A DNA stretch of 50,800 bases, from the NCBI GenBank assembly GCA_026224775.1, contig JAMFRP010000039.1, positions 1 to 50,800 of the forward strand. Reading direction: 5' to 3'. Of the stretch, positions 25,904-33,739 are shown one piece after another. The translations under genes and the position numbers were made by a program. This stretch comes from Bacteroidota bacterium. GTDB taxonomy: Bacteria; Bacteroidota; Bacteroidia; Sphingobacteriales; Sphingobacteriaceae. The notes beneath the pieces are model-generated. The model was not told where the DNA came from, made no database searches, and saw nothing but the letters and a program-made list of their open reading frames with translations. Each line of letters starts with the position of its first letter. Positions within the stretch are counted from its first letter, which is position 1.

Positions 25904-27250
25904 TTGAAGGCACTATTCAATAATTTCTACAAAAATCTATTTCTGAATAGCCGATTGTTTATTTCCATCGGCTGTTCGGTTATGCTTTTTTTGCTGGCAT
26001 TTTTTTTTTCGTGGCTAGGCGAAATACCTATTGTTTTTTTTGGCTTGGTAGCATTGGTTTTTTTTATCGATCTGCTACTGCTGTACCGGGTTAAAAAAGG
26101 TGTATTTGCCAGGCGTATAGCCCCAGAACGTTTAAGTAACGGCGATGAGAATGAAATTGGCATCTACATTGAGAGTTTCTATCCATTCGCAACAGATATA
26201 GAGATTATAGACGAGATCCCGCACCAGTTCCAAAAACGGGATGTGCTGTTTAAAACCGAACTAACATCGCGACAGCATAAATTGCTTAATTATCTGCTAA
26301 GACCTACCAAACGAGGCGAGTATGAATTTGGCATGGTGAGGGTATATGTGCAGTCACCGTTAAGGTTTGTTAGTCGTCGTTTTAGTTTTGAGCAGGCCGA
26401 AGTTTTACCGGTTTATCCATCGTTTTTACAGATGCGTAAATATGAGCTTATGGCTATATCCAATCGATTGAACGAGATCGGTATTAAAAAAATACGCAGG
26501 CTTGGCCAAAGTATGGAGTTTGAGCAGATTAAAAACTATGTGGCTGGCGATGACTACCGTACCGTAAACTGGAAAGCCAGCGCAAGGCAGGGTAGCCTAA
26601 TGGTGAATACCTTTACCGAAGAAAAGTCGCAGCATGTATACTGCATAATTGATAAGTCGCGATCAATGAAAATGCCGTTTGAAGGATTAAGCTTGTTGGA
26701 TTACTCGATTAACGCCAGCTTAGTGCTTTCAAGTGTCGCATTACTTAAAGAAGATAAAGCAGGGTTGATTACCATATCAGATAAAAAGGGTGCTGTTATA
26801 CCTGCTGAAAAGCGGCCTACGCAGTTAAATAAAATAATGGAAGTTTTGTACCGTGAGAAAACGCGTTACCTGGAAACTAACATGGAACTGCTATACACTA
26901 CCATTCGCAGTACTTTAAAGCAGCGCAGCCTTATTGTATTGTTTACTAATTTTGAGAGTGCATCGGCATTAGAGCGGCAATTGCCGTTTTTAAAGCGTAT
27001 AGCCAAATTTCATTTATTGGTGATGGTGTTTTTTGAAAACACAGAACTTAAAGAATTGAGCGAAGAGCCTGCTGTTAATGTTGAAGGCATCTACATAAAA
27101 ACCATTGCAGAAAAGTTTGTGTATGAGAAAAAGCTAATTGTAAGGGAATTAGCACGCCATGGGATACAGTCTATCTTAACAGCGCCGCAAAATGTAACCA
27201 TAAATACCATCAATCGTTATCTGGAGATTAAGGCGAAACAAAAAATATAA
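25904..27250 (+). CDS. DUF58 domain protein
   Basis: The 448-residue protein starts with TTG at 25904, 3 bp after the MoxR stop. Two membrane helices at ~16-60 are followed by a beta-rich region and the DUF58 signature GDDYRTVNWKASARQGSLMV (~222-241). A von Willebrand factor A-like fold follows, with VYCIIDKSRSMKMPF carrying the DxSxS metal site. It is the last gene of the operon beginning with spoIIM. In other bacteria, MoxR-DUF58 pairs insert metals or assemble envelope complexes; here the client is unknown. Confidence 0.92.
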   Translation: MKALFNNFYKNLFLNSRLFISIGCSVMLFLLAFFFSWLGEIPIVFFGLVALVFFIDLLLLYRVKKGVFARRIAPERLSNGDENEIGIYIESFYPFATDIEIIDEIPHQFQKRDVLFKTELTSRQHKLLNYLLRPTKRGEYEFGMVRVYVQSPLRFVSRRFSFEQAEVLPVYPSFLQMRKYELMAISNRLNEIGIKKIRRLGQSMEFEQIKNYVAGDDYRTVNWKASARQGSLMVNTFTEEKSQHVYCIIDKSRSMKMPFEGLSLLDYSINASLVLSSVALLKEDKAGLITISDKKGAVIPAEKRPTQLNKIMEVLYREKTRYLETNMELLYTTIRSTLKQRSLIVLFTNFESASALERQLPFLKRIAKFHLLVMVFFENTELKELSEEPAVNVEGIYIKTIAEKFVYEKKLIVRELARHGIQSILTAPQNVTINTINRYLEIKAKQKI

Positions 27251-27380
27251 TACATTAAGGTATTTTATACCCTCCAATTCTTCACGAATTAATTTCATCC
27301 AAAATACCGAAGAAACATTATTCCCTCATGGTGTATTATAGATAACCTAACCTGCTGCTATAATTATTTTTTAAAAGCGG

Positions 27381-27410
27381 GTCAGGGTAAGGTTTCTATT
27401 GTGTGTCATT
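27381..27410 (+). promoter_or_regulatory. Putative ECF-sigma promoter A (GTCAGGGTAA-N12-GTGTC)
   Basis: GTCAGGGTAA (27381-27390) and GTGTCATT (27403-27410) are separated by exactly 12 nt and lie 23 bp before the GIQVAGF-repeat gene start. The same two elements with the same spacing precede two other genes of this locus (positions 32674-32703 and 36142-36171, minus strand). Confidence 0.7.
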
Positions 27411-27433
27411 GCTGTAAATAAACAGAATTACAC

Positions 27434-28498
27434 ATGAAACTTGAATTGTACAACCACAACATTACAACAGCGATTATAAAAATTGCTGCGCTGTTACTCG
27501 TGTTATTTACAAATAATAGCATTTATGCGCAAAATAATGATCGTGCACGGACTAATATTGGATTGGTCTATCCTTTAAGCAGCAACTACACCAACGCTCC
27601 CAGAGACACCAATAGCTTTTCATTGAACCTGATAGGGGGAGTATCTGCCGGGGAACATGGTTTTTCGCTGGCGGGTTTATCAAATGTTGTTCGCGGAGAT
27701 GCAACCGGATTACAGATTGCTGGTTTCTCGAACCACATTGGTGGAAATGCAAATGACCTTATGATTGCTGGCTTTATTAATACCTATAAACAGGGAAAAG
27801 GAATAGCTGTAGCCGGTTTTACGAACATCGCTCATGATGACAGCGGTATACAGGTAGCAGGTTTTACCAACATTGCCCATAATAACAGCGGTATACAGGT
27901 AGCAGGGTTCCTGAATACTGGGGGTGATGTGGCTGTATTGCAGGTGACCGGCTTTATGAACGTAGCTAAAAAGCTTAAAGGTACGCAGGTGGGTTTCATA
28001 AACATTGCCGATAGCGCAGGTACGCAGGTGGGGCTCATCAATATTGCAAAAAATAACGAAAAAAGTATAGGGGTATCTGTCGATGAAAATGGAACTACGA
28101 TGTTAAGTTTCCGCTCAGGTGGTAATCGCTTTTATGGCATTCTAGGGATTGGCGGCAATCTTAAAAATAAAAAGGAAAAATATGCCTATGAGGTTGGTCT
28201 TGGCATTAATATAATAAGGGAAAAGGCATTCAGCCTAAAAACAGAGCTTATTACCAGCGGGCTGGAAAGCTTTAAAGGTGACGAATATTTTAAGTCGTCG
28301 TCTTACCTGATGCCAGCTTTCAAAATTACCCATTCGATTGAAATATTTGCCGGACCATCTTTCAATTATGTAGATACGGATAACGCGGAAGGAAGAGAAA
28401 TAGTTAAAAAATATATAACCAGCTGGACAAGAAATGACGGCAACGATTTGTACGGATTATATTTTGGTTATACGGCAGGAGTCCAGTTCCACTTTTAA
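27434..28498 (+). CDS. Secreted GIQVAGF-repeat protein (LA_2272-like)
   Basis: The 354-residue protein has a signal peptide (ending IYAQ at ~33). Residues ~75-215 are nine or so tandem 15-residue repeats of the form GIQVAGFxNxAxxxS, which should stack as a beta-structure. A C-terminal ~120-residue region reads as outer-membrane beta strands, ending in VQFHF. Two neighbouring repeats are nearly identical at DNA level (45-nt period from 27841), a sign of recent expansion. It is a paralogue of the C-terminal half of the STN protein at 30840-32615. It has the putative ECF promoter A just upstream, so it is probably a regulon member. Molecular function unknown. Confidence 0.8.
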   Translation: MKLELYNHNITTAIIKIAALLLVLFTNNSIYAQNNDRARTNIGLVYPLSSNYTNAPRDTNSFSLNLIGGVSAGEHGFSLAGLSNVVRGDATGLQIAGFSNHIGGNANDLMIAGFINTYKQGKGIAVAGFTNIAHDDSGIQVAGFTNIAHNNSGIQVAGFLNTGGDVAVLQVTGFMNVAKKLKGTQVGFINIADSAGTQVGLINIAKNNEKSIGVSVDENGTTMLSFRSGGNRFYGILGIGGNLKNKKEKYAYEVGLGINIIREKAFSLKTELITSGLESFKGDEYFKSSSYLMPAFKITHSIEIFAGPSFNYVDTDNAEGREIVKKYITSWTRNDGNDLYGLYFGYTAGVQFHF

Positions 28499-28600
28499 GT
28501 TAAATCATTTCATTAAGAGGGAGTTACCCAAAACGTAAAATGCGTGTCCTTAAAATAACATCATCTAATTATCAAATACAATTTAAAACAACATCAAAAA

Positions 28601-29173
28601 ATGAAATCAATTAAATTAATCGCTACGACCATCTTAATTGTACTGGGTATCAGTTCAGTAAAAGCGCAATCTACTACAGAGATTGATTTTGGAGTAAAAG
28701 CGGGCGCTAGTTTTTCAACCTTAAAAACCGGCTTAGATGCCGTTACCGATAAATCGGGTAAAGTTGGTTTTAATGCTGGGGTATTTGCCAGGATAGGCAA
28801 GGACTTTTATTTTCAGCCGGAAATTAACTATGTTACTTTTAGTGATAAATACAGCTTTAACGCCAATGCATATGATGCTAAATTCAAACTGATCAATGTG
28901 CCTTTAATGGCGGGGTATAAACTTGTGAACACCGAAGCCCTTATTTTTAGAGTATCGGCAGGTCCCGATCTTTATTACAATTTAAAAGATCCGATTTCCC
29001 CTGACGGTTCTAAATATAAAGACCTTACTGCCGGAGCGGTTGTAAATGCCGGTGTTGATATCGGGAGCCTGACCCTGGATGCTCGTTACAGTTTGGGTTT
29101 AAGTAAATTTAACGAGGGCCTTGGTCAAAAATCAAATATTTTTAGCCTGGGCGTTGGGTTTAAATTTCAATAA
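28601..29173 (+). CDS. Outer-membrane beta-barrel protein (porin-like)
   Basis: The 190-residue protein has a signal peptide (MKSIKLIATTILIVLGISSV, then KAQ) and an eight-strand-like outer-membrane barrel pattern (IDFGVKAGASFSTLKTG at the start, ending FSLGVGFKFQ with the C-terminal aromatic typical of barrels). It fits the OMP_b-brl_2/PorT-like family. A terminator follows directly. Upstream at 28544 there is a GTGTCCTT element like the -10 of the three shared promoters, but without the GGGTAA element at the right spacing. Confidence 0.85.
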   Translation: MKSIKLIATTILIVLGISSVKAQSTTEIDFGVKAGASFSTLKTGLDAVTDKSGKVGFNAGVFARIGKDFYFQPEINYVTFSDKYSFNANAYDAKFKLINVPLMAGYKLVNTEALIFRVSAGPDLYYNLKDPISPDGSKYKDLTAGAVVNAGVDIGSLTLDARYSLGLSKFNEGLGQKSNIFSLGVGFKFQ

Positions 29174-29181
29174 ATAAATAA

Positions 29182-29226
29182 TAAATAAACCGGATGGCTG
29201 CGTTTTTTAACTATCCGGTTTATTTA
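29182..29226 (+). terminator. Terminator hairpin after the barrel gene
   Basis: TAAATAAACCGGAT (29182-29195) and ATCCGGTTTATTTA (29213-29226) are perfect reverse complements. The stem begins 9 bp after the stop codon and may extend by two more pairs inward. It separates the barrel gene from the sigma factor gene. Confidence 0.7.
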
Positions 29227-29260
29227 AATAAGGTTAATTTGCCGAACGTAACAGTTAGTA

Positions 29261-29836
29261 ATGGATAGTACGGAAATAAAGATCGGTTTGATAGATAAAA
29301 CCGAGGCTGCTTTTGAGCTTCTGTTTAAAAAACACTTCAGGGAATTACATGCGTATGGTTTCTCTTTATTGAAAGACTGGGATGCTGCGGAAGAAATTGT
29401 ACAAGCCTTATTTCTTAAACTTTGGGAAAAGAATGAATGGGAGCATATACAAACCTCTATAAAATCATACTTATACAAATCGGTTTATCATGATTGCCTT
29501 AATTATATCAGGCGTCAAAAAAGCCATCTAAAATACCAAACACAAACTGTACATACAATGGAGAACTATGTTGATAATACAGATGGGAAGATAAAATTAA
29601 GCGAACTAGAACAGCACCTGCAATCGGCGCTGGATAAACTTCCTGAAAAGTGCCGGGCCATATTTCATTTAAGCCGTTTTGAGCATCTTAAATACCAGGA
29701 AATAGCTAGCCAGTTTGAAATTTCCATTAAAACAGTAGAAACACACATGGGCAAAGCATTGCGGATATTGAGACGGGAAATGAAAGAGTTTCTACCACTA
29801 ATTGCAGTAATTATATTTAATATGTTCAGATCATGA
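29261..29836 (+). CDS. ECF RNA polymerase sigma factor (FecI-like, Bacteroidota group)
   Basis: The 191-residue protein has sigma-70 region 2 at ~20-85 (FELLFKKHFRELHAYGFSLL, EEIVQALFLKLWEK) and region 4 at ~125-180 (LPEKCRAIFHLSRFEHLKYQ, then an HTH with ISIKTVETHMGKALRIL). It ends in a short hydrophobic tail (FLPLIAVIIFNMF). It overlaps the FecR gene by 4 bp (ATGA), the usual sigma/anti-sigma coupling. It is the natural candidate to read the GTCAGGGTAA-N12-GTGTC promoters found at three places around it. Confidence 0.95.
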   Translation: MDSTEIKIGLIDKTEAAFELLFKKHFRELHAYGFSLLKDWDAAEEIVQALFLKLWEKNEWEHIQTSIKSYLYKSVYHDCLNYIRRQKSHLKYQTQTVHTMENYVDNTDGKIKLSELEQHLQSALDKLPEKCRAIFHLSRFEHLKYQEIASQFEISIKTVETHMGKALRILRREMKEFLPLIAVIIFNMFRS

Positions 29837-30819
29837 AACAGGATATGAGTGAAGATATATTGATCAAATTTATACTTGGGGAAGCCACAGCAGCAGAGGC
29901 CAGGGAAGTTAAAGATTGGATAGCGATCAGCAGCGCAAATGCCAAAAAATTAGAAGATATAAAGGCTATCCTCGAAACCAGCGAAAGGTTAGGGCAGGTT
30001 AGCTCATTAGGAGAAACTGAAGCCTGGGAGAATTTCAAACGCAAAAGGGCATTGGCAAATAAGCAACCGGCTAAGGTAATACCTATTAGAACCAGTACGA
30101 ATTGGCTACGCATTGCTGTGGCGGTTCTGCTTTTGATTGGTAGTGGGTGGGGAGCGCTTTATTTATATAACGGGCAAAAAGGTGCGGCATTGGGTGAGGC
30201 AAACTTAAGGGCTGTAAATAAGGTATTGATAGATACCCTGCCCGACGGATCAATTGTGCATGTGAATAAAAACTCAAGCATCGCTTATAACAGTGATTTT
30301 AAATCACAAAGGGTGGTGAATTTGACAGGGGAAGCATTCTTCAACATTAAGCATAATGCGGCTGTACCTTTTACCGTGCATGTAAATGGCATTAATATAG
30401 TTGATGTAGGTACGGCTTTTAATGTAAAAAGTAAACAGCATAATACCGAAATTATAGTTGAAAGCGGCATAGTACGTATAAGTAAGGATAATAACGCGGT
30501 ACAATTACATGCCCGCCAGATGGTCAGCATAAAACCTGGCGACAAGGCATTTAAAATAGAAAGAAGCGATGATATGCTATACAACTATTATGTAAGCAAT
30601 ACTTTTATAGCCAATAAAACCCCCCTTTGGCACCTGATTGATGTATTGAACGAAGCTTATAACGCTGATATTAAAATTGAAAATAATGCTTTGCGCAATG
30701 CGCCAATAACAGTTACAATCAGGCTGCGGGAGTCGCTAACAGATATATTAAACTTAATAAAGGAAACAACACCTGAAATGCAGATTGATAAAACCGGCAA
30801 TGCAACTGTAATCAGATAA
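29833..30819 (+). CDS. FecR-family anti-sigma factor
   Basis: The 328-residue protein has a cytoplasmic N-terminus (~1-88) that should hold the sigma factor, one membrane helix at 91-112, a FecR domain at ~130-225 (TLPDGSIVHVNKNSSIAYNS, VNLTGEAFFNIKHN) and a C-terminal DUF4974 domain at ~255-328. In FecIRA systems the periplasmic part receives a signal from an STN domain. Here the STN domain is on the protein encoded convergently, 20 bp away, and not on the nearby TonB receptor. Confidence 0.95.
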   Translation: MKQDMSEDILIKFILGEATAAEAREVKDWIAISSANAKKLEDIKAILETSERLGQVSSLGETEAWENFKRKRALANKQPAKVIPIRTSTNWLRIAVAVLLLIGSGWGALYLYNGQKGAALGEANLRAVNKVLIDTLPDGSIVHVNKNSSIAYNSDFKSQRVVNLTGEAFFNIKHNAAVPFTVHVNGINIVDVGTAFNVKSKQHNTEIIVESGIVRISKDNNAVQLHARQMVSIKPGDKAFKIERSDDMLYNYYVSNTFIANKTPLWHLIDVLNEAYNADIKIENNALRNAPITVTIRLRESLTDILNLIKETTPEMQIDKTGNATVIR

Positions 30820-30839
30820 GAAAATAAAGCGGTAGGATA

Positions 30840-32615
30840 TTACCACATCCATTGTAAACCACCTGTTATTCCAACAAATGCGGTGTTTATATGATTATTA
30901 CTTGTGTAATTATTGATGATCCATCCATGTACTTTAACCGCATTATCTGCCTCCGAAGAAGTTAAATTTATAGATGGACCGGCAAACAATCCCAGATGTT
31001 TGCTTAGTTTATATCCCAGTAAAACTTTCAATGAGTTTGTGTGATATGCATCATTTTTAAGAGCTGTATTTAAAGTTGACGAATTGACATATTCTCCGTT
31101 TAAAGAGAACCTGTTACTACTGATGATATGCGCCCCTAATCCGACATCAAATAAATATTTAGCATTATTTGAACTTGATTTATAACCTATTCCCAATACG
31201 CTGTATAATACATTACCACCCGAACGAAAATCGACATGCGCATATAGATTTTCATCAGTACTTACTGCAACACTTTTGCCGCCATTTTTAATAATATTGA
31301 TGATACCGATCGGATAATTACTGCTATCGGCAATGTTTATGAAACCCACCTGGGGGCCTTTAACCTTTTTAGCAACATTCATAAAGCCAGACACTTGCAT
31401 CCCTGCCACATCTCCGTCTATATTCAGGAATCCGGCTAACTGTGTGCCGCTACTATCACGGGCGATGTTGGTTAGCCCGGCAACAGTAACTCCTTTATCG
31501 GTATTGTATTTATTCATGATACCCGCCACCTGCAGTCCTTTGGCGATTTTATCAAAGTTTGCTAAGCCAGCCATTTGTATCCCATTGCTAAATGTATGAG
31601 TTTGATTTATCAGGCCCCCAATTTGTATTCCCCGGGCGTTGTTTAACACATTGTTATAAGCGCCGGCCATTTGTATACCTTTGGTACTATCGCCAACAAA
31701 ATTAAATATACCGGCCACTTGTAAAAAGCGCATACTTTTACGGTTAATATTAAATACCCCTGCTAACTCCACTCCATTTATTCCAGCGGTGTATCCGCCT
31801 AACAGGTTTAGGGAAAAATGATCAATAACCTGGCTGCTATACATACCATGTGTACTTAAGCCGGGTATAAGCGAGGCCTGATATGGACTTGTGGCAAAAA
31901 AATTACCGAGGTTTAAATCCTGTACCAATTGTTTTGAACCGATAAAAAGCCTGGCAAAACGGTTATGCTCAATTCCTTTGTTCGATCCATTATCCGGATA
32001 ATAAGTATAATTTTTATTGATCTGCTTATCACTCACAATAACATCAGCCAGCATATACAGGGAAGTATCGCGATAGTTTTCTTTACTTGCCGTAAGTTTT
32101 ATTGATCCGTTATAGTTTCTTAATTTAAGCTCAAAGTATCCTCTATCGTTAGTGATCGTTGATATCAGTAAATTTTTTTCATAAACACTGGCCTTTGTGA
32201 TTCCCTTATTATCATAAACATCGCGTACATATCCTTTTATAATGATTTGCGCTCCCTGATCTTTAATTATATCAGCGGTAATGTTCAATTTGTCTGGTGC
32301 AAATGTTAATACAATATATCCGGGCACTTCTTTAAACTCGTAGTTCTCCCCAAGTAACTGCTCTAAAAAAGTAAAGATTGTTCCATGGAAGCCCGAAACA
32401 GATACTAAACTGTCGGCTGGGATAATCCTATTGTTATAGGCAAAATAAAAATCTTGTTTACTGGAGATTTTATTTAATATGCTTGCTATGGGTTGTTGTT
32501 TTATTTCCTTAATGGAGACTTCTTTCATTAGATAGCTTTGGGCCGATAGCCTGATGTTAGAAGTTAGTAAAAGCAATAAAAGGATTTGTGATATTCGTTT
32601 TAGATTTAAAGTCAT
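30840..32615 (-). CDS. STN + carboxypeptidase-like + GIQVAGF-repeat outer-membrane protein
   Basis: I start at ATG 32615 (591 residues), directly before the signal peptide MTLNLKRISQILLLLLLTSN. A GTG at 32681 is in frame but is part of the promoter -10 element. Domains are STN (~30-105, SILNKISSKQDFYFAYNN to EVPGYIVLTF), a carboxypeptidase-regulatory-like beta-sandwich (~123-200), and tandem GIQMAGxxN/GLQVAGIMN repeats (~285-470). A barrel-like C-terminus ends in LQWMW. STN domains normally signal to FecR, so this looks like the outer-membrane sensor of the neighbouring sigma/anti-sigma pair. It is a paralogue of the protein at 27434-28498. Confidence 0.82.
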   Translation of the reverse strand: MTLNLKRISQILLLLLLTSNIRLSAQSYLMKEVSIKEIKQQPIASILNKISSKQDFYFAYNNRIIPADSLVSVSGFHGTIFTFLEQLLGENYEFKEVPGYIVLTFAPDKLNITADIIKDQGAQIIIKGYVRDVYDNKGITKASVYEKNLLISTITNDRGYFELKLRNYNGSIKLTASKENYRDTSLYMLADVIVSDKQINKNYTYYPDNGSNKGIEHNRFARLFIGSKQLVQDLNLGNFFATSPYQASLIPGLSTHGMYSSQVIDHFSLNLLGGYTAGINGVELAGVFNINRKSMRFLQVAGIFNFVGDSTKGIQMAGAYNNVLNNARGIQIGGLINQTHTFSNGIQMAGLANFDKIAKGLQVAGIMNKYNTDKGVTVAGLTNIARDSSGTQLAGFLNIDGDVAGMQVSGFMNVAKKVKGPQVGFINIADSSNYPIGIINIIKNGGKSVAVSTDENLYAHVDFRSGGNVLYSVLGIGYKSSSNNAKYLFDVGLGAHIISSNRFSLNGEYVNSSTLNTALKNDAYHTNSLKVLLGYKLSKHLGLFAGPSINLTSSEADNAVKVHGWIINNYTSNNHINTAFVGITGGLQWMW

Positions 32616-32673
32616 TAAGCTTATGTATTTATAATTTAACCCACAAAATTGGTTAATGTAACTGGGAGCGTAT

Positions 32674-32703
32674 AAAGACACCTATCTTTTGCTTTACCCT
32701 GAC
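32674..32703 (-). promoter_or_regulatory. Putative ECF-sigma promoter B (GTCAGGGTAA-N12-GTGTC)
   Basis: On the minus strand GTCAGGGTAA covers 32703-32694 and GTGTCTTT covers 32681-32674, with exactly 12 nt between. It lies 58 bp before the STN gene ATG at 32615. Confidence 0.7.
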
Positions 32704-32852
32704 TCTGTTAAAAAAATAATTTTAATTAATATAACATACTTATTTAGTATTGGAATAAGACTATTTGTATTTCGGCTAATCTACGGAATACTTGAATTAT
32801 AAGCCTGGCGTCCTATCCCTTAAGTGAACATGATCCAATAAATCTTTATATG

Positions 32853-32902
32853 CCAATAGGTCAATAGTAGTTCTACATAAAGAACTGCTATTGACCTATT
32901 GG
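32853..32902 (-). terminator. Long hairpin downstream of the DUF4249 gene
   Basis: Arms of 22 nt (32853-32874 and 32881-32902) pair with a single G-T mismatch around a 6-nt loop (ACATAA). It begins 44 bp beyond the DUF4249 stop, so it probably ends the receptor operon transcript, although a clear T-run is absent. A dispersed palindromic repeat is the alternative. Confidence 0.55.
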
Positions 32903-32946
32903 TTGAAAACGCCGTTATTTTCTTTAAACAGGTATCATTACGATTG

Positions 32947-33735
32947 TTATTTCACTACAGCCGACTTACTACTCACCGTTTGTGCGCTGAAATAACCCAG
33001 GCCGCCGCCGGATATATTAGAAGTTGGTGTTGCAGGTGTCGCCAGTTGGTCGTTATAAAATGCAATATTTTCTGCTTCTTGTAAAAAGTTATATGCGCCC
33101 TTATCTATCCCGTCAAGATTTACCAATATCAAATTATTCTTCTTAATAGCTCCTGTATCGGTTACCAGGTCCTCATTTATATATTTGCCGTTCATTAACC
33201 GGTCTTCATCCGTTTGAAACCGGTTAAGTTTTACGCCATTCACCGTAATATTGTATTTATAATAATTGACAAACGCAGCTGGATCCTGGTAGTGAACAAC
33301 TGGTTGAATCATATTTTTTATAGAGGTGTAATCAAAAGTGATCGAATCAAGCGCTACCGGAAGAGGCATTGTAGAAACGGCGGTATAGTTTTTCCCGTTA
33401 AGTAGAACTTGAAGTTGGTAAGTATGTCCGGGTGTGCCAACGATGCTATGCGTAGTGTAAATTCCTGTTGAAGTTTCAGTTAGCAGGTCATTTACACCTG
33501 CTGTTTGATCAGTGATCGTTACTGTCGCACCGGATACGTTAGGATAGATGTTATCTGCATAAAAACCGACTGTTTTTGAAATGTTAATGTGATAAGGTCC
33601 GGTAGTATCACTTACCGTACCTTCAATAACCAGTTGAGGGGCGCCGTTGGATAATTGTGGCGTTATCACTTTTTGGCACGATGAAGAAAACAAGATAAAC
33701 AGAACTAGAACTATTATGGAGGTTTGAATTTTCAT
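32947..33735 (-). CDS. DUF4249 lipoprotein
   Basis: I start at ATG 33735 (262 residues), because the lipoprotein signal MKIQTSIIVLVLFILFSSSC with lipidated C20 begins there; upstream in-frame codons overlap the receptor gene. DUF4249 follows (TPQLSNGAPQLVIEGTVSDT, then an immunoglobulin-like beta domain). DUF4249 proteins are usually encoded next to TonB receptors and are probably surface partners that help capture the ligand. The start is 4 bp after the receptor stop, so they are one operon. Confidence 0.87.
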   Translation of the reverse strand: MKIQTSIIVLVLFILFSSSCQKVITPQLSNGAPQLVIEGTVSDTTGPYHINISKTVGFYADNIYPNVSGATVTITDQTAGVNDLLTETSTGIYTTHSIVGTPGHTYQLQVLLNGKNYTAVSTMPLPVALDSITFDYTSIKNMIQPVVHYQDPAAFVNYYKYNITVNGVKLNRFQTDEDRLMNGKYINEDLVTDTGAIKKNNLILVNLDGIDKGAYNFLQEAENIAFYNDQLATPATPTSNISGGGLGYFSAQTVSSKSAVVK

Positions 33736-33739
33736 GATT

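Larger units (their letters stand above)
32616..32946. other. Intergenic region with promoter B and a large hairpin
   Basis: The 331-bp stretch holds the leader and putative ECF promoter of the STN gene (32674-32703) and the hairpin at 32853-32902 downstream of the DUF4249 gene. The rest is AT-rich, without a credible ORF. Confidence 0.6.

Noticed and set aside
32616..32681. GTG start for the STN protein, 22 codons upstream
   Set aside because: The GTG is part of the -10 element of the shared promoter, and the signal peptide begins at the ATG at 32615.
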